A stretch of DNA of 64,000 bases from Halomonas sp. SpR8 (GTDB taxonomy: Bacteria > Pseudomonadota > Gammaproteobacteria > Pseudomonadales > Halomonadaceae), in assembly GCF_031010195.1 (NCBI RefSeq), contig NZ_JAUAMC010000005.1:1-64000 (forward strand), written 5' to 3'. A program made the translations under genes and the position numbers. The notes beneath the pieces were generated by a model, which did no database searches, was not told the DNA's origin, and worked only from the letters and a program-made list of their open reading frames with translations. Below, piece after piece: positions 9,559-17,768 of this stretch. Numbering within the stretch: the stretch's first letter is position 1; every line of letters begins with the position of its first letter.

Positions 9559-10718
9559 CACAGCCTGCCCACAAAGCGGGCAATCCGCGCCACCGCCTCT
9601 TCCAGGCGGGCAACCTCATTGGTGAAGGCGATGCGCACATGGTGCTCACCACCGCGCACGGCGAAATCGATACCGGGGGTAATCGCCACGTTCTCCTGCT
9701 GCAATAAGCGCTCACAGAAAGCCTGACTATCGTGGCTGTAGCGGGCGATATCCAGCCAAAGATAGAACGCCCCCTGGGGCGGCAGGTCCGGCGCCAGCCC
9801 CAGGCTCGCCAAGCCTTCCAAAAGCACCTGACGGCGCTCTTTAAGCGTTGCGCGGCGCTGTTCGAGGATAGCGCGGCACTCGGGTGTGAAAGCTGCCAAT
9901 GCGGCATGCTGTGAAGGCGTCGGCGCGGCAAGAAACATATTCTGTGCCAATCGCGTTAACGGCTCCACGGCATGTTCCGGTGCCACCAGCCAGCCCAAGC
10001 GCCAGCCGGTCATGCCGAAATACTTCGAGAAGCTATTGACCACAAAGGCGTTGGCCGACAGCGAGGTGGTCGACAGCGGCGCATTATCGTAGTTGAGCCC
10101 CTGATAGATCTCATCGACGATCACCTCGCCTTCACGCTCGGCAACCGCTGCCAGCACGGCAGAAAGCTGCTGCGCGCTCAACGTATGACCGGTGGGATTA
10201 GAGGGCGATGCCAGCATGGCGAGACTCGTATTCTCGCGCCAATGCTGCGCGACCAGGGCAGCGTCTAACTGCCAGCCGCTCTCACGCCCCACAGAGACCG
10301 CATCAATTTCAGCCCCCGCCAAGGCCATAAAGTGACGGTTGCAGGGATAGTTTGGGTCAGCCATCAGCACCCGCGAGCCAGTGGCGACTAACAGCTGGCT
10401 GGCCAGCAGCAGCGCCCCTGACGCCCCTGGCGTTACCAAAATGCGCGCCGGATCCACCGAGGCGTTAAAGTGCTCGGCGTAGTGCCCGGCGATTGCCTCG
10501 CGCAGTGCAGGCAAGCCCGCAGCGGGAGTGTAACGAGTATGGCCATTGGCCAGCGCCTGCTGCCCGGCCGCGATAATCGGCGCTGGGGTCGCAAAATCAG
10601 GCTCGCCCACTTCCAGATGAATCACATCGTGACCGGCGGCTTCACGCGCCTGGGCCATTTCCAGCAAATGCATGACCCTGAAAGGGGCAACATGGTCGAC
10701 ACGCGAATTCCAGGCCAT
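9558..10718 (-). CDS. Class I/II PLP-dependent aminotransferase
   Basis: A fold-type I aminotransferase of 386 residues. Visible elements are the N-terminal VIHLEVGEPDFATP, the PLP-phosphate and ring contacts TPGASGALLLA, the SNPTGHTLS motif, IVDEIYQGLNY (Asp to the pyridine nitrogen), the Schiff-base lysine in NSFSKYFGMTGWRLGW, and the substrate-carboxylate arginine in HHVRIAFTN. It resembles aspartate/alanine-type aminotransferases, but the substrate cannot be read from sequence. It is divergent from dksA and overlaps sfsA by one base, matching the Pseudomonas aminotransferase-dksA-gluQ order. Confidence 0.9.
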   Translation of the reverse strand: MAWNSRVDHVAPFRVMHLLEMAQAREAAGHDVIHLEVGEPDFATPAPIIAAGQQALANGHTRYTPAAGLPALREAIAGHYAEHFNASVDPARILVTPGASGALLLASQLLVATGSRVLMADPNYPCNRHFMALAGAEIDAVSVGRESGWQLDAALVAQHWRENTSLAMLASPSNPTGHTLSAQQLSAVLAAVAEREGEVIVDEIYQGLNYDNAPLSTTSLSANAFVVNSFSKYFGMTGWRLGWLVAPEHAVEPLTRLAQNMFLAAPTPSQHAALAAFTPECRAILEQRRATLKERRQVLLEGLASLGLAPDLPPQGAFYLWLDIARYSHDSQAFCERLLQQENVAITPGIDFAVRGGEHHVRIAFTNEVARLEEAVARIARFVGRL

Positions 10719-10948
10719 AACGGCTCCTGTATCTAGTCATTAGTAAAACCGAGGCATCAGTAAAACTGGAAAATAATTAAAAGTTAACTAAAACATGACA
10801 CTAGTCATATTAGAGACAAGACCATCATCGAAAAGGCACCATTATGCTTGCAACTCCGTCATTTTTCAGCTAAACAAGCATCCCTTTGGCGTGAGATCGT
10901 GACAGTTGCTCATGGTCGATCAGTAGTCACATATGTAGGGGGCATCCC

Positions 10949-11386
10949 ATGCCAGTAGCAGAAAAGAAACCGGAAGCGTCCAAGTCCTTCACCCCGTATG
11001 AGTCAGCGCCGGGTGAAGAGTATATGAACGAGCAGCAGCTAGCGCACTTCCGTCAGCTGCTGCTGGATTGGAAACAGGATCTCATGGAAGAGGTGGATCG
11101 TACCGTACGCCACCTGCAGGAAGACGCGAACAACTACGCCGACCCCGCCGACCGTGCTACCCAGGAAGAGGGCTTTAGCCTGGAACTGCGCACTCGGGAT
11201 CGTGAGCGTAAGCTGCTCAAGAAGATTAACGAAACCATCGATAAAATCGATGATGATGACTACGGCTTCTGCGAAGCCTGCGGCGTTGAAATCGGCATTC
11301 GGCGTTTAGAAGCTCGCCCTACCGCTACGCTTTGCGTGGATTGCAAAACCTTGGCAGAACTCAAAGAGAAACAGCTCGGCGGCTGA
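10949..11386 (+). CDS. dksA: RNA polymerase-binding transcription factor DksA
   Basis: DksA enters the RNA polymerase secondary channel and, with ppGpp, represses rRNA promoters and activates biosynthetic ones. The 145-residue protein has a coiled-coil with the catalytic-tip segment NNYADPADRATQEE and a C-terminal four-cysteine zinc finger (CEAC...CVDC). It ends KQLGG as in other gamma-proteobacteria. The rrn promoter at 365-392 would be one of its expected targets. A terminator follows directly. Confidence 0.97.
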   Translation: MPVAEKKPEASKSFTPYESAPGEEYMNEQQLAHFRQLLLDWKQDLMEEVDRTVRHLQEDANNYADPADRATQEEGFSLELRTRDRERKLLKKINETIDKIDDDDYGFCEACGVEIGIRRLEARPTATLCVDCKTLAELKEKQLGG

Positions 11387-11413
11387 GCGCTAAACGAACG
11401 CTCAACTCGAACG

Positions 11414-11438
11414 CGGGCACCTTAGGGTGCCCGTTTTT
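11414..11438 (+). terminator. Rho-independent terminator of dksA
   Basis: CGGGCACC (11414-11421), loop TTAG, and GGTGCCCG (11426-11433) form an 8-bp GC-rich stem followed by TTTTT. It is placed 28 bp after the dksA stop. Confidence 0.9.
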
Positions 11439-11473
11439 GTTAACCCCCACGCACTGACTAGTCTGACGCTACT

Positions 11474-12385
11474 ATGAATGAACCTGCTCGCTACCGTGGC
11501 CGCTTTGCGCCTACGCCCTCAGGCCCGCTGCACTTTGGCTCTTTGGTCGCCGCTTTAGGCAGCTACCTAGACGCCCGTGCGGCACAGGGGGAGTGGTTGG
11601 TACGCATTGAGGATATCGACCCGCCCCGCTGCCCCGATGGAGCGGCGAGCACGATCCTGCGTCAGCTGGAAATCTTTGGCCTGGAGTGGGATGGGAGTGT
11701 TATGTGGCAGCACACCCGTGATGGGGCTTATCAAATTGCCTTAGATCAGCTTATCCAACTAGGCCTTGCCTACCCCTGCAGCTGTTCGCGTAAGCAGTGG
11801 CAGGCGTTTGACATCTACCCCGGCTGGTGCCGCGATGGCGTATGCGATCCTACTAAACCGGTGGCCTGGCGGCTGCGCAGCGACTACGGCGAGCGTCCTA
11901 TTCGCTGGCAAGACCGGCTATTCGGCAAGCAGCAGTTTGACCCGGCTGAACTGGGCGATGTGGTATTAAAGCGCAAAGATGACCTATGGGCGTACCAGCT
12001 CGCGGTGGTGGTAGACGACGCCGAGCAGCAGATTAGCGATGTAGTGCGCGGACTCGACCTGCTCGACAACACCCCCTGGCAGCGCCAGCTGCAGAGCGCA
12101 CTTCAGCTAGCGCAACCGCGCTATCTACACTTGCCGCTCATCGTCACCGCTGAAGGCCAGAAGCTCTCGAAGCAGAACCTTGCCCCCGCTCTGGCGGAAG
12201 ATGACCACGGTGTACGCCAGCAGCTTTTTCAGGCGCTGGAAGCGCTGGATCAATCGCCGCCCCAAGACCTAGCAGCAGAGCCACCGGCGACTCAGCTACA
12301 CTGGGCGGTAGCCAACTGGTCGTTGGCGCAGTTAAGCCCAACACCACACCGTTTAACGCCCTTCTTACATCCATCAGGAGATTGA
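11474..12385 (+). CDS. gluQ: Glutamyl-Q tRNA(Asp) synthetase
   Basis: GluQRS attaches glutamate to the queuosine base of tRNA-Asp (not to the 3' end). It is a short GluRS paralogue lacking the anticodon-binding domain. The 303 residues include RGRFAPTPSGPLHFGSLVAALGS (HIGH region, residues 8-30, read in two parts), a zinc site with CSCS and YPGWCRDGVC, and the KLSKQN signature near 230. The length is normal for the family. The stop codon (12383-12385) lies two bases before the next small ORF, so the gene probably leads the gluQ-cbrX-cbrA-cbrB run. Confidence 0.93.
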   Translation: MNEPARYRGRFAPTPSGPLHFGSLVAALGSYLDARAAQGEWLVRIEDIDPPRCPDGAASTILRQLEIFGLEWDGSVMWQHTRDGAYQIALDQLIQLGLAYPCSCSRKQWQAFDIYPGWCRDGVCDPTKPVAWRLRSDYGERPIRWQDRLFGKQQFDPAELGDVVLKRKDDLWAYQLAVVVDDAEQQISDVVRGLDLLDNTPWQRQLQSALQLAQPRYLHLPLIVTAEGQKLSKQNLAPALAEDDHGVRQQLFQALEALDQSPPQDLAAEPPATQLHWAVANWSLAQLSPTPHRLTPFLHPSGD

Positions 12386-12386
12386 T

Positions 12387-12563
12387 ATGTACGTCTATCG
12401 CATCATGCTGTTTTTGGTGTTTGGCGGTTACCTGCTCTCTCCCCTGCTGATGAATGGCTGGAGCGACCCAGAAGCTGCCTGGTACCGGCCTTTTGCGATT
12501 TGGGGCGGCTTGATTGCGCTGACCCTATGGCTGGAGCAGAAGAGGAAGCTTGATGAACGTTGA
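12387..12563 (+). CDS. Small membrane ORF upstream of cbrA (CbrX-like)
   Basis: A 58-codon ORF: MYVYRIMLFLVFGGYLLSPL at the N-terminus, WYRPFAIWGGLIALTLWLEQ in the middle, ending KRKLDER. Two hydrophobic segments (about 6-22 and 34-49) joined by a short acidic loop suggest a two-helix membrane protein. It has an AGGAG ribosome site (12376-12380), begins two bases after gluQ, and ends 11 bp inside cbrA, the arrangement of translational coupling. Pseudomonas has a small overlapping ORF, called cbrX, at the same place. Homology is inferred from position and size, not from an alignment. Confidence 0.75.
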   Translation: MYVYRIMLFLVFGGYLLSPLLMNGWSDPEAAWYRPFAIWGGLIALTLWLEQKRKLDER

Positions 12564-15513
12564 GGTGCACGTTGAGATAGTCGGCGTCCTGCTGCTGGGG
12601 TTAGGCTATTTAGCGCTGCTGTTTGGCTGCGGCTTTGCGGTAGAGCGCGGCTGGGTGCCGGTGCGCATTACCCGTCACCCGATTGTTTACACCCTCGCCC
12701 TGGGGGTTTACGCCAGTGCCTGGGCAATTTACGGCAGCGTGGACATGGCCGCCAACGCAGGGTTTGGCTACCTCGCCTACTACCTGGGCGCGGCGGGGGC
12801 GTTCCTGCTCGCACCGGTGCTGCTGGTCCCGATCCAGCGCATTACCCGTACCTATCAGTTAGCCTCGCTGGCGGATCTATTTGCCTTTCGCTTTCGCTCG
12901 CGGTGGGCGGGCACACTGGTGACTGTCGTCAGTCTGTTGGCGGTACTACCTCTGCTCGGCATTCAAGTCCAAACCCTTAGCGAAGCTATCGATATCCTCA
13001 CCGTTAGCCAAGCGGGGGGCAGCATCGCACTGCTCTTTTGTATCGTTATTGCCGCCTTTGCAGTGATTTTCGGCGCCCGCCACAGTCAGACTCACGGCAG
13101 TCACGACACCCTGCTCAACGCCATTGCATTTGAATCCATCGTCAAGCTGCTGGCCATGTTGGGGCTTGGTGCGGTGGCGCTATGGATGGTGTTTGACGGC
13201 CCAGGCGATCTACAGCTGTGGCTGGAAGGCCCCGGTGCTATCCTCCAGCAACAGACACCCCAACTTGACCCGGCGCAGTGGCGAACCCTGCTGCTACTGT
13301 TTTTTGCCGCGGCCTTTATGATGCCGCACCTTTTCCATATCAGCTTTGCGGAAAGTCTGTCGCGGCATACCCTGCTACAAGCCAGTTGGACACTGCCGCT
13401 GTTTCTACTGCTAATGGCATTGCCCGTGCCGTTGATTTGGTGGGCAGCTCAATCGGTTAACCCCGATATACCCATTGCCGCCTATGCAGCCTACCTGATG
13501 ACCGAACACTGGTGGGTGGGGGCGCTGGCTTTTATCGGTGGGTTAGCCGCCGCCAGTGGCACCATGATCATGATCGCGTTAGCGCTTTCCGGCATGGTAC
13601 TCAACCACATTGTGCTGGTCGCGAGGCCTCCCGAGGCGCGCAGTGATCTTTATGGCTGGCTGCTGTGGCTACGTCGCGGCTTAGTCGTTGCAGTGATTAT
13701 CGGTGGCTGGGTGTTTTACCAGTGGATAGGCCGCCATCACGGCCTAATCGGGCTGGGGCTAGCTGCGTTTGTAGGCATGGCCCAATGCCTGCCCGGCATG
13801 CTGGCGCTACTCTATTGGCCCGGCGCTAACCGTAAAGGCATGATTGTTGGCCTGATCGCCGGCGTCGGCGTATGGCTGTGGGGCCTATGGCTGCCGCTTA
13901 TGTTCTCGCTCCCCGTACCGACGCTACCCTTTACACCGCTTACGCCTGCCAATGCGCCGGCTTGGTATAACATCACACTGCTGTCATTAACGATTAACAT
14001 TCTGCTGCTGATCGTCATATCGCTGTTCACGCGAATTTCAGAAGGGGAGCAGTCCGCCGCGGAAGCGTGCTCGGTGGATGCGGTGATCCGCTCGAAGCGT
14101 TTTCCGCTGGAAGCCGCGACGGCCAGCGATTTTTCTAATCACCTAGCCCAGGCGCTGGGCGACGAGGCCGCGCAGCGCGAAGTCGCCCGGGCCTTAAAAG
14201 CGCTTAACTTAACGCCCCAAGAGCGGCGCCCCTACGCGCTGCGCCGCCTGCGCGATCGCATCCAGGCGAACTTGTCAGGCTTAATGGGCCCCTCGGTAGC
14301 CCGCGACATCGTCGATCGTTACCTGCCCTACCGTCACGACGACACGCCGGAAACCGACGATATTCACTTTGTTGAAAGCCGCCTGGAGGCCTATCGTTCG
14401 CGGCTAACGGGATTGGCTCGTGAACTCGACGGATTGCGCCGCCATCATCGCCAAACCCTGGCCTATTTGCCCGTTGGGCTATGCGTGCTGGGCGATGACG
14501 ATGAACTGCTTATGTGGAACCAAGCACTCTCGGAGCTCTCGGGGATTAGCGGTGAAAGTGTGATCGGCTCGCGCCGCGATAGCCTGCCCGCGCCTTGGCC
14601 AAGCCTGCTAGGCAGCGTGCTAGACGCTACGCCAGGTCCACTGTACAAACAGGCGGTAACGCTGCATGGCAAGGACTACTTTCTGACCCTGCACAGAGCT
14701 ATTCTTAGCGGCCACGATAGCCGTGGTGGCAGCGTGATTTTGATTGAAGACCATACCGAAATGAAGTGGCTCGAAGATGAACTGGTGCATGCGGCGCGTC
14801 TTGCTTCTATCGGCCAATTAGCCGCCGGGGTCGCCCATGAAATTGGCAACCCGATTACCGGCATCTCATCATTGGCGCAAAACCTGCGCTATGACACCAA
14901 CGACCCAGCACTGCTGGAAACCGCCGATCAGATTCAGCAGTTAACCCAACGAGTGACTAAAATCGTCAACTCTTTGGTGGGGTTTGCCCACGGCGGACGC
15001 CAAGCGGTGCCGCTCCCCGCCTCACCCGTGGCGCTCGCCTCGATTAGTGAAGATGCTTTGCACTTGATCCACCTCGCCCGCTCGGGAGAGGATGTCACCT
15101 TAACCAATGAGACGCCCGACGATCTGGTGGTTCGCGGCGATGCTCAACGGCTAACCCAGGTGATGGTCAACCTGCTCAGCAATGCTCGGGATGCCTGCGA
15201 CCATGGCGGGCAGGTGAATATTAATGCCGGGCGCTATGAACAGCTTGCTTGGTGGCGAATAACGGATAACGGTCAGGGCATCGACCCACGAGTGCGGGAT
15301 CACTTATTCGAGCCATTCACCACCACCAAGCCAGCGGGCGAAGGCACTGGCCTGGGCCTTTCACTAGCTTATCAGATTATCAATGAGCACCAGGGTAAAA
15401 TAGACGTGGCCTCGCCACCGCCCGGACAGCCTCGCGGCACGGCCATTACGTTATGGCTGCCGCTCTACCAACAGGATGATCAGCCAGCCCATGCCCAGGA
15501 TTCTGATTGTTGA
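12553..15513 (+). CDS. cbrA: Sensor histidine kinase CbrA (transporter-like input domain)
   Basis: The sensor of the CbrAB system controls use of alternative carbon and nitrogen sources. Its 986 residues begin with a membrane domain of about 12-13 helices related to Na+/solute symporters (to about residue 500). A PAS-like domain follows (about 630-735), then the HisKA domain with H762 in [14 protein letters not shown] and the HATPase domain ([28 protein letters not shown]). ATG 12553 is preferred to TTG 12550; it lies within the end of the CbrX-like ORF with AGAGGA upstream. The cbrB start overlaps its end. Ligand and transport activity are unknown. Confidence 0.93.
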   Translation: MNVEVHVEIVGVLLLGLGYLALLFGCGFAVERGWVPVRITRHPIVYTLALGVYASAWAIYGSVDMAANAGFGYLAYYLGAAGAFLLAPVLLVPIQRITRTYQLASLADLFAFRFRSRWAGTLVTVVSLLAVLPLLGIQVQTLSEAIDILTVSQAGGSIALLFCIVIAAFAVIFGARHSQTHGSHDTLLNAIAFESIVKLLAMLGLGAVALWMVFDGPGDLQLWLEGPGAILQQQTPQLDPAQWRTLLLLFFAAAFMMPHLFHISFAESLSRHTLLQASWTLPLFLLLMALPVPLIWWAAQSVNPDIPIAAYAAYLMTEHWWVGALAFIGGLAAASGTMIMIALALSGMVLNHIVLVARPPEARSDLYGWLLWLRRGLVVAVIIGGWVFYQWIGRHHGLIGLGLAAFVGMAQCLPGMLALLYWPGANRKGMIVGLIAGVGVWLWGLWLPLMFSLPVPTLPFTPLTPANAPAWYNITLLSLTINILLLIVISLFTRISEGEQSAAEACSVDAVIRSKRFPLEAATASDFSNHLAQALGDEAAQREVARALKALNLTPQERRPYALRRLRDRIQANLSGLMGPSVARDIVDRYLPYRHDDTPETDDIHFVESRLEAYRSRLTGLARELDGLRRHHRQTLAYLPVGLCVLGDDDELLMWNQALSELSGISGESVIGSRRDSLPAPWPSLLGSVLDATPGPLYKQAVTLHGKDYFLTLHRAILSGHDSRGGSVILIEDHTEMKWLEDELVHAARLASIGQLAAGVAHEIGNPITGISSLAQNLRYDTNDPALLETADQIQQLTQRVTKIVNSLVGFAHGGRQAVPLPASPVALASISEDALHLIHLARSGEDVTLTNETPDDLVVRGDAQRLTQVMVNLLSNARDACDHGGQVNINAGRYEQLAWWRITDNGQGIDPRVRDHLFEPFTTTKPAGEGTGLGLSLAYQIINEHQGKIDVASPPPGQPRGTAITLWLPLYQQDDQPAHAQDSDC

Positions 15514-16876
15514 AGATGAAGCGATTATTCGCAGCGCGTTAAAGCGCCTTCTGGAACGCCACGACTATACGGTCAGCGAAGCAGGCAGCGCTGAGGAGGC
15601 CTGCCAGCTTGAGCTCAAAGAATTCGACCTCATCATCAGCGACCTGCGCCTACCGGGCGAGCCGGGCACTACTCTGATCGCTGCCGCGACCCCGGTGCCC
15701 GTCTTGATCATGACCAGCTACGCCAGCATGCGCTCTGCGGTAGAATCGCTCAAACAGGGTGCCGTGGACTACGTTGCCAAGCCCTTCGACCACGCCGAAC
15801 TGCTCGAAACCGTCGAGCGAATTCTGCATAAACAGTCGATGCAGCAGAGCCCGCCGCCGGATATCACCGATGCAGGCGGCGGCCGCCAGACCATGATCGG
15901 CAACTGCGCGGCCATGCAGCAGGTTTACACACGCATTCGCAAAACCGCGCCTGCCGATGTCACCGTACTGGTGCTTGGAGAGTCGGGCACCGGCAAAGAA
16001 CTGGTAGCACGCGCCATTCACCAGCAAAGCAAGCGTGCCAAGGCACCGCTGATCTGCGTCAACTGCGCGGCAATTCCTGAAACGCTGATCGAATCCGAGC
16101 TGTTTGGCCATGAGAAAGGCGCTTTTACCGGCGCCAGCGCTGCGCGCACTGGGTTAGTCGAAGCCGCTGATGGCGGCACGCTGTTTTTGGATGAGATTGG
16201 CGAGCTTCCGTTGGATGCCCAGGCACGCCTGCTACGCGTTCTGCAAGAGGGGGAAATCCGTAAAATTGGTTCGGTAGAAACCCGCCACGTTGACGTCAGG
16301 CTAATTGCGGCGACTCATCGCGACCTGCGTGCGCTGTCAAAAACCGGTGAATTTCGTCTCGACCTTTACTACCGCCTGAACGTCATGCAGATCGAGCTGC
16401 CGCCACTGCGCGAGCGCGAGGATGACGTGCTTGAAATCGCCGATATTCTGCTCGACAAGGCATGTAAGCGCCACGAGCGAACGGGGCTGCGCCTATCTCG
16501 TGCCGCCCGCCAGGATGTGCGCGACTACCCTTGGCCAGGCAATGTTCGCGAGCTGGAGAACGCGCTGGAACGCGGCGTCATTCTTGCCGAGGGGCATCTG
16601 ATACACCCGGATGATTTAGGCTTGGCGCCGACAACCACTCGTTCTCATGCGCCTCCTGCGAACACCTCAACCTCCAGTAGCATGGAGAAAAACGCCGAAG
16701 AGAATGAAGACGACCTCTCTTTAGAGGATTATTTTCAGCACTTCGTGCTCGAGCACCAAGACCAAATGAGTGAAACAGAGTTGGCACAGAAACTTGGCAT
16801 TAGCCGTAAAAATCTCTGGGAGCGGCGCCAGCGGCTTGGCATACCGCGTAAAAAAACCGCCCGCCGCCCTGATTGA
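15491..16876 (+). CDS. cbrB: Sigma-54-dependent response regulator CbrB
   Basis: An NtrC-type activator of 461 residues. The receiver domain has the phospho-acceptor D51 in ISDLRLPG, D8/D9-type acidic residues in LIVEDE, and K in AVDYVAKPF. The AAA+ domain has Walker A GESGTGKE, the sigma-54 contact loop GAFTGAS, and Walker [12 protein letters not shown]. The C-terminal Fis-type helix-turn-helix is [20 protein letters not shown]. Start 15491 ([10 protein letters not shown]) fits the family; an in-frame ATG at 15476 is possible. It overlaps cbrA by 23 bp. Its expected target is the sigma-54 promoter of the downstream RNA. Confidence 0.93.
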   Translation: MPRILIVEDEAIIRSALKRLLERHDYTVSEAGSAEEACQLELKEFDLIISDLRLPGEPGTTLIAAATPVPVLIMTSYASMRSAVESLKQGAVDYVAKPFDHAELLETVERILHKQSMQQSPPPDITDAGGGRQTMIGNCAAMQQVYTRIRKTAPADVTVLVLGESGTGKELVARAIHQQSKRAKAPLICVNCAAIPETLIESELFGHEKGAFTGASAARTGLVEAADGGTLFLDEIGELPLDAQARLLRVLQEGEIRKIGSVETRHVDVRLIAATHRDLRALSKTGEFRLDLYYRLNVMQIELPPLREREDDVLEIADILLDKACKRHERTGLRLSRAARQDVRDYPWPGNVRELENALERGVILAEGHLIHPDDLGLAPTTTRSHAPPANTSTSSSMEKNAEENEDDLSLEDYFQHFVLEHQDQMSETELAQKLGISRKNLWERRQRLGIPRKKTARRPD

Positions 16877-16970
16877 AGTACTGAATCGCGGTTATGCTGC
16901 ACTACCTACGACCATTGTCTAATACACTGATTTTAAATAACAAATATCCCATTTTATCGCTGTCTGGCAC

Positions 16971-17021
16971 TGTTACCTTCCCACACAACATCACGCACAA
17001 ACGGATGCAAAAGGGGTAACA
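16971..17021. promoter_or_regulatory. Candidate CbrB upstream activator half-sites
   Basis: TGTTAC (16971-16976, in CTGTTACC) and GTAACA (17016-17021, in GGGTAACAC) are exact inverted half-sites 39 bp apart, ending about 74 bp before the sigma-54 -24 element. Enhancer sites for NtrC-type activators are usually found at this distance, and TGTTAC-like half-sites are what I recall for CbrB in Pseudomonas. The wide spacing is unusual, so binding is inferred. Confidence 0.45.
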
Positions 17022-17094
17022 CTTTTCGCATCGCAACGTTCCTCAATGATATTAAAAGCGCCAACCTTCTGAAATTTATAATTTATTCAACAGC

Positions 17095-17110
17095 TGGCAC
17101 AGCGACTGCA
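17095..17110 (+). promoter_or_regulatory. Sigma-54 promoter of the CrcZ-like RNA
   Basis: TGGCAC (17095-17100), five bases, then CTGCA ending at 17110 match the -24/-12 sigma-54 consensus, with the essential GG (17096-17097) and GC (17108-17109) exactly ten bases apart. The expected transcription start is near 17121. The promoter lies 218 bp after cbrB, whose product is a sigma-54 activator. Confidence 0.8.
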
Positions 17111-17120
17111 ATACTACTGG

Positions 17121-17583
17121 GTAAGAAAAACAAACTGGGCATAGCGGTAGGTCACCAACAAAAATAATATGACCTCGACCCAACCTGAGTCACAACAAAA
17201 ACAACAGGGCCAGGTAGAGATATAAGGTACTAACAATAACAACAGGCTTGAATCTCATTACTTGCTGGCGCAGGCAACACAGGCGCCGCGAATAACAACA
17301 AATTTAGCAAGTAGCCCGAACGGACGCGACGTACACCAATACTTGGCATCCTAATAACAACAATAGCGGTAAGTGTGTACACCCCGGCGCCAACAATAAT
17401 TACCTGGGGGAGAAAAGTTCGCGGTTGGATTATTGTTTTGAATACGAGGCGGTCGGAACTATCGTGATCCTTACGCCTGCCGACTGCGGTGCGTATTCAG
17501 GGCGATGTGCCATCATGAAGAAAAACAGCAGCATGGACGCTGATTAATTGCTTAATAGGGGAGGCTCTCTTAGCCTCCCTTTT
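17121..17583 (+). ncRNA. crcZ: CrcZ-type Hfq/Crc-titrating small RNA
   Basis: An RNA of about 460 nt inferred between a sigma-54 promoter and a strong terminator, in the cbrB-pcnB gap where Pseudomonas encodes CrcZ. It has no credible ORF but carries seven clusters of the CA motif AANAAYAA that Hfq/Crc bind: 17126-17133, 17160-17167, 17197-17204, 17232-17242, 17291-17301, 17353-17363 and 17392-17399. Four clusters hold two overlapping or one extended octamer. In Pseudomonas, CrcZ made under poor carbon sources sequesters Hfq/Crc and lifts catabolite repression. Function here is inferred from motif, promoter and synteny; the 5' end is approximate. Confidence 0.85.
17559..17583 (+). terminator. 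Rho-independent terminator of the CrcZ-like RNA
   Basis: GGGAGGCT (17559-17566), loop CTCTT, AGCCTCCC (17572-17579), then TTTT. The perfect 8-bp stem with a T-run gives a clear 3' end for the RNA. Confidence 0.92.
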
Positions 17584-17625
17584 CCATGTCTGGCCCCCTG
17601 AGTTTACATCCGCCTGCCTCACGCG

Positions 17626-17667
17626 CTTTGCAAGCTGCTCTTTGCAAGCCCCTCTTTGCAAGTAACA
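17626..17667. repeat. Three 14-bp tandem repeats before pcnB
   Basis: CTTTGCAAG recurs at 17626, 17640 and 17654, exactly 14 bp apart; the units are CTTTGCAAGCTGCT, CTTTGCAAGCCCCT and CTTTGCAAGTAACA. Each core holds the palindrome TTGCAA. The rest of the 17584-17768 spacer, which should contain the pcnB promoter, shows nothing else I can name. Confidence 0.85.
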
Positions 17668-17768
17668 AAGGGTCGGCTACACTCAGCCACTGACTGTTCA
17701 CGTTCAGTACTCGTTTGAAGTGCTTACTAATGACTATTTTTTCGTACCCTGCGAGTTGACATTATCGC

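Noticed and set aside
10738..10768. 17-bp near-duplicate CATTAGTAAAACCG / CATCAGTAAAACTG upstream of the aminotransferase
   Set aside because: Only two copies in AT-rich promoter DNA; not enough to call a repeat array.
16961..16976. TGGCACTGTTACC as an earlier sigma-54 promoter
   Set aside because: It has the GG of a -24 element but no GC at the required -12 distance. It is better read as overlapping the TGTTAC half-site.
17232..17363. CRISPR-like or tandem repeats in the AACAA-rich stretch
   Set aside because: The motifs are irregularly spaced octamers without equal spacers or a repeat unit; they fit Hfq/Crc sites.
17121..17583. Possible peptide-coding function of the cbrB-pcnB gap
   Set aside because: No ORF of useful length with a ribosome site is present; CA-motif clusters, promoter and terminator fit an RNA gene.
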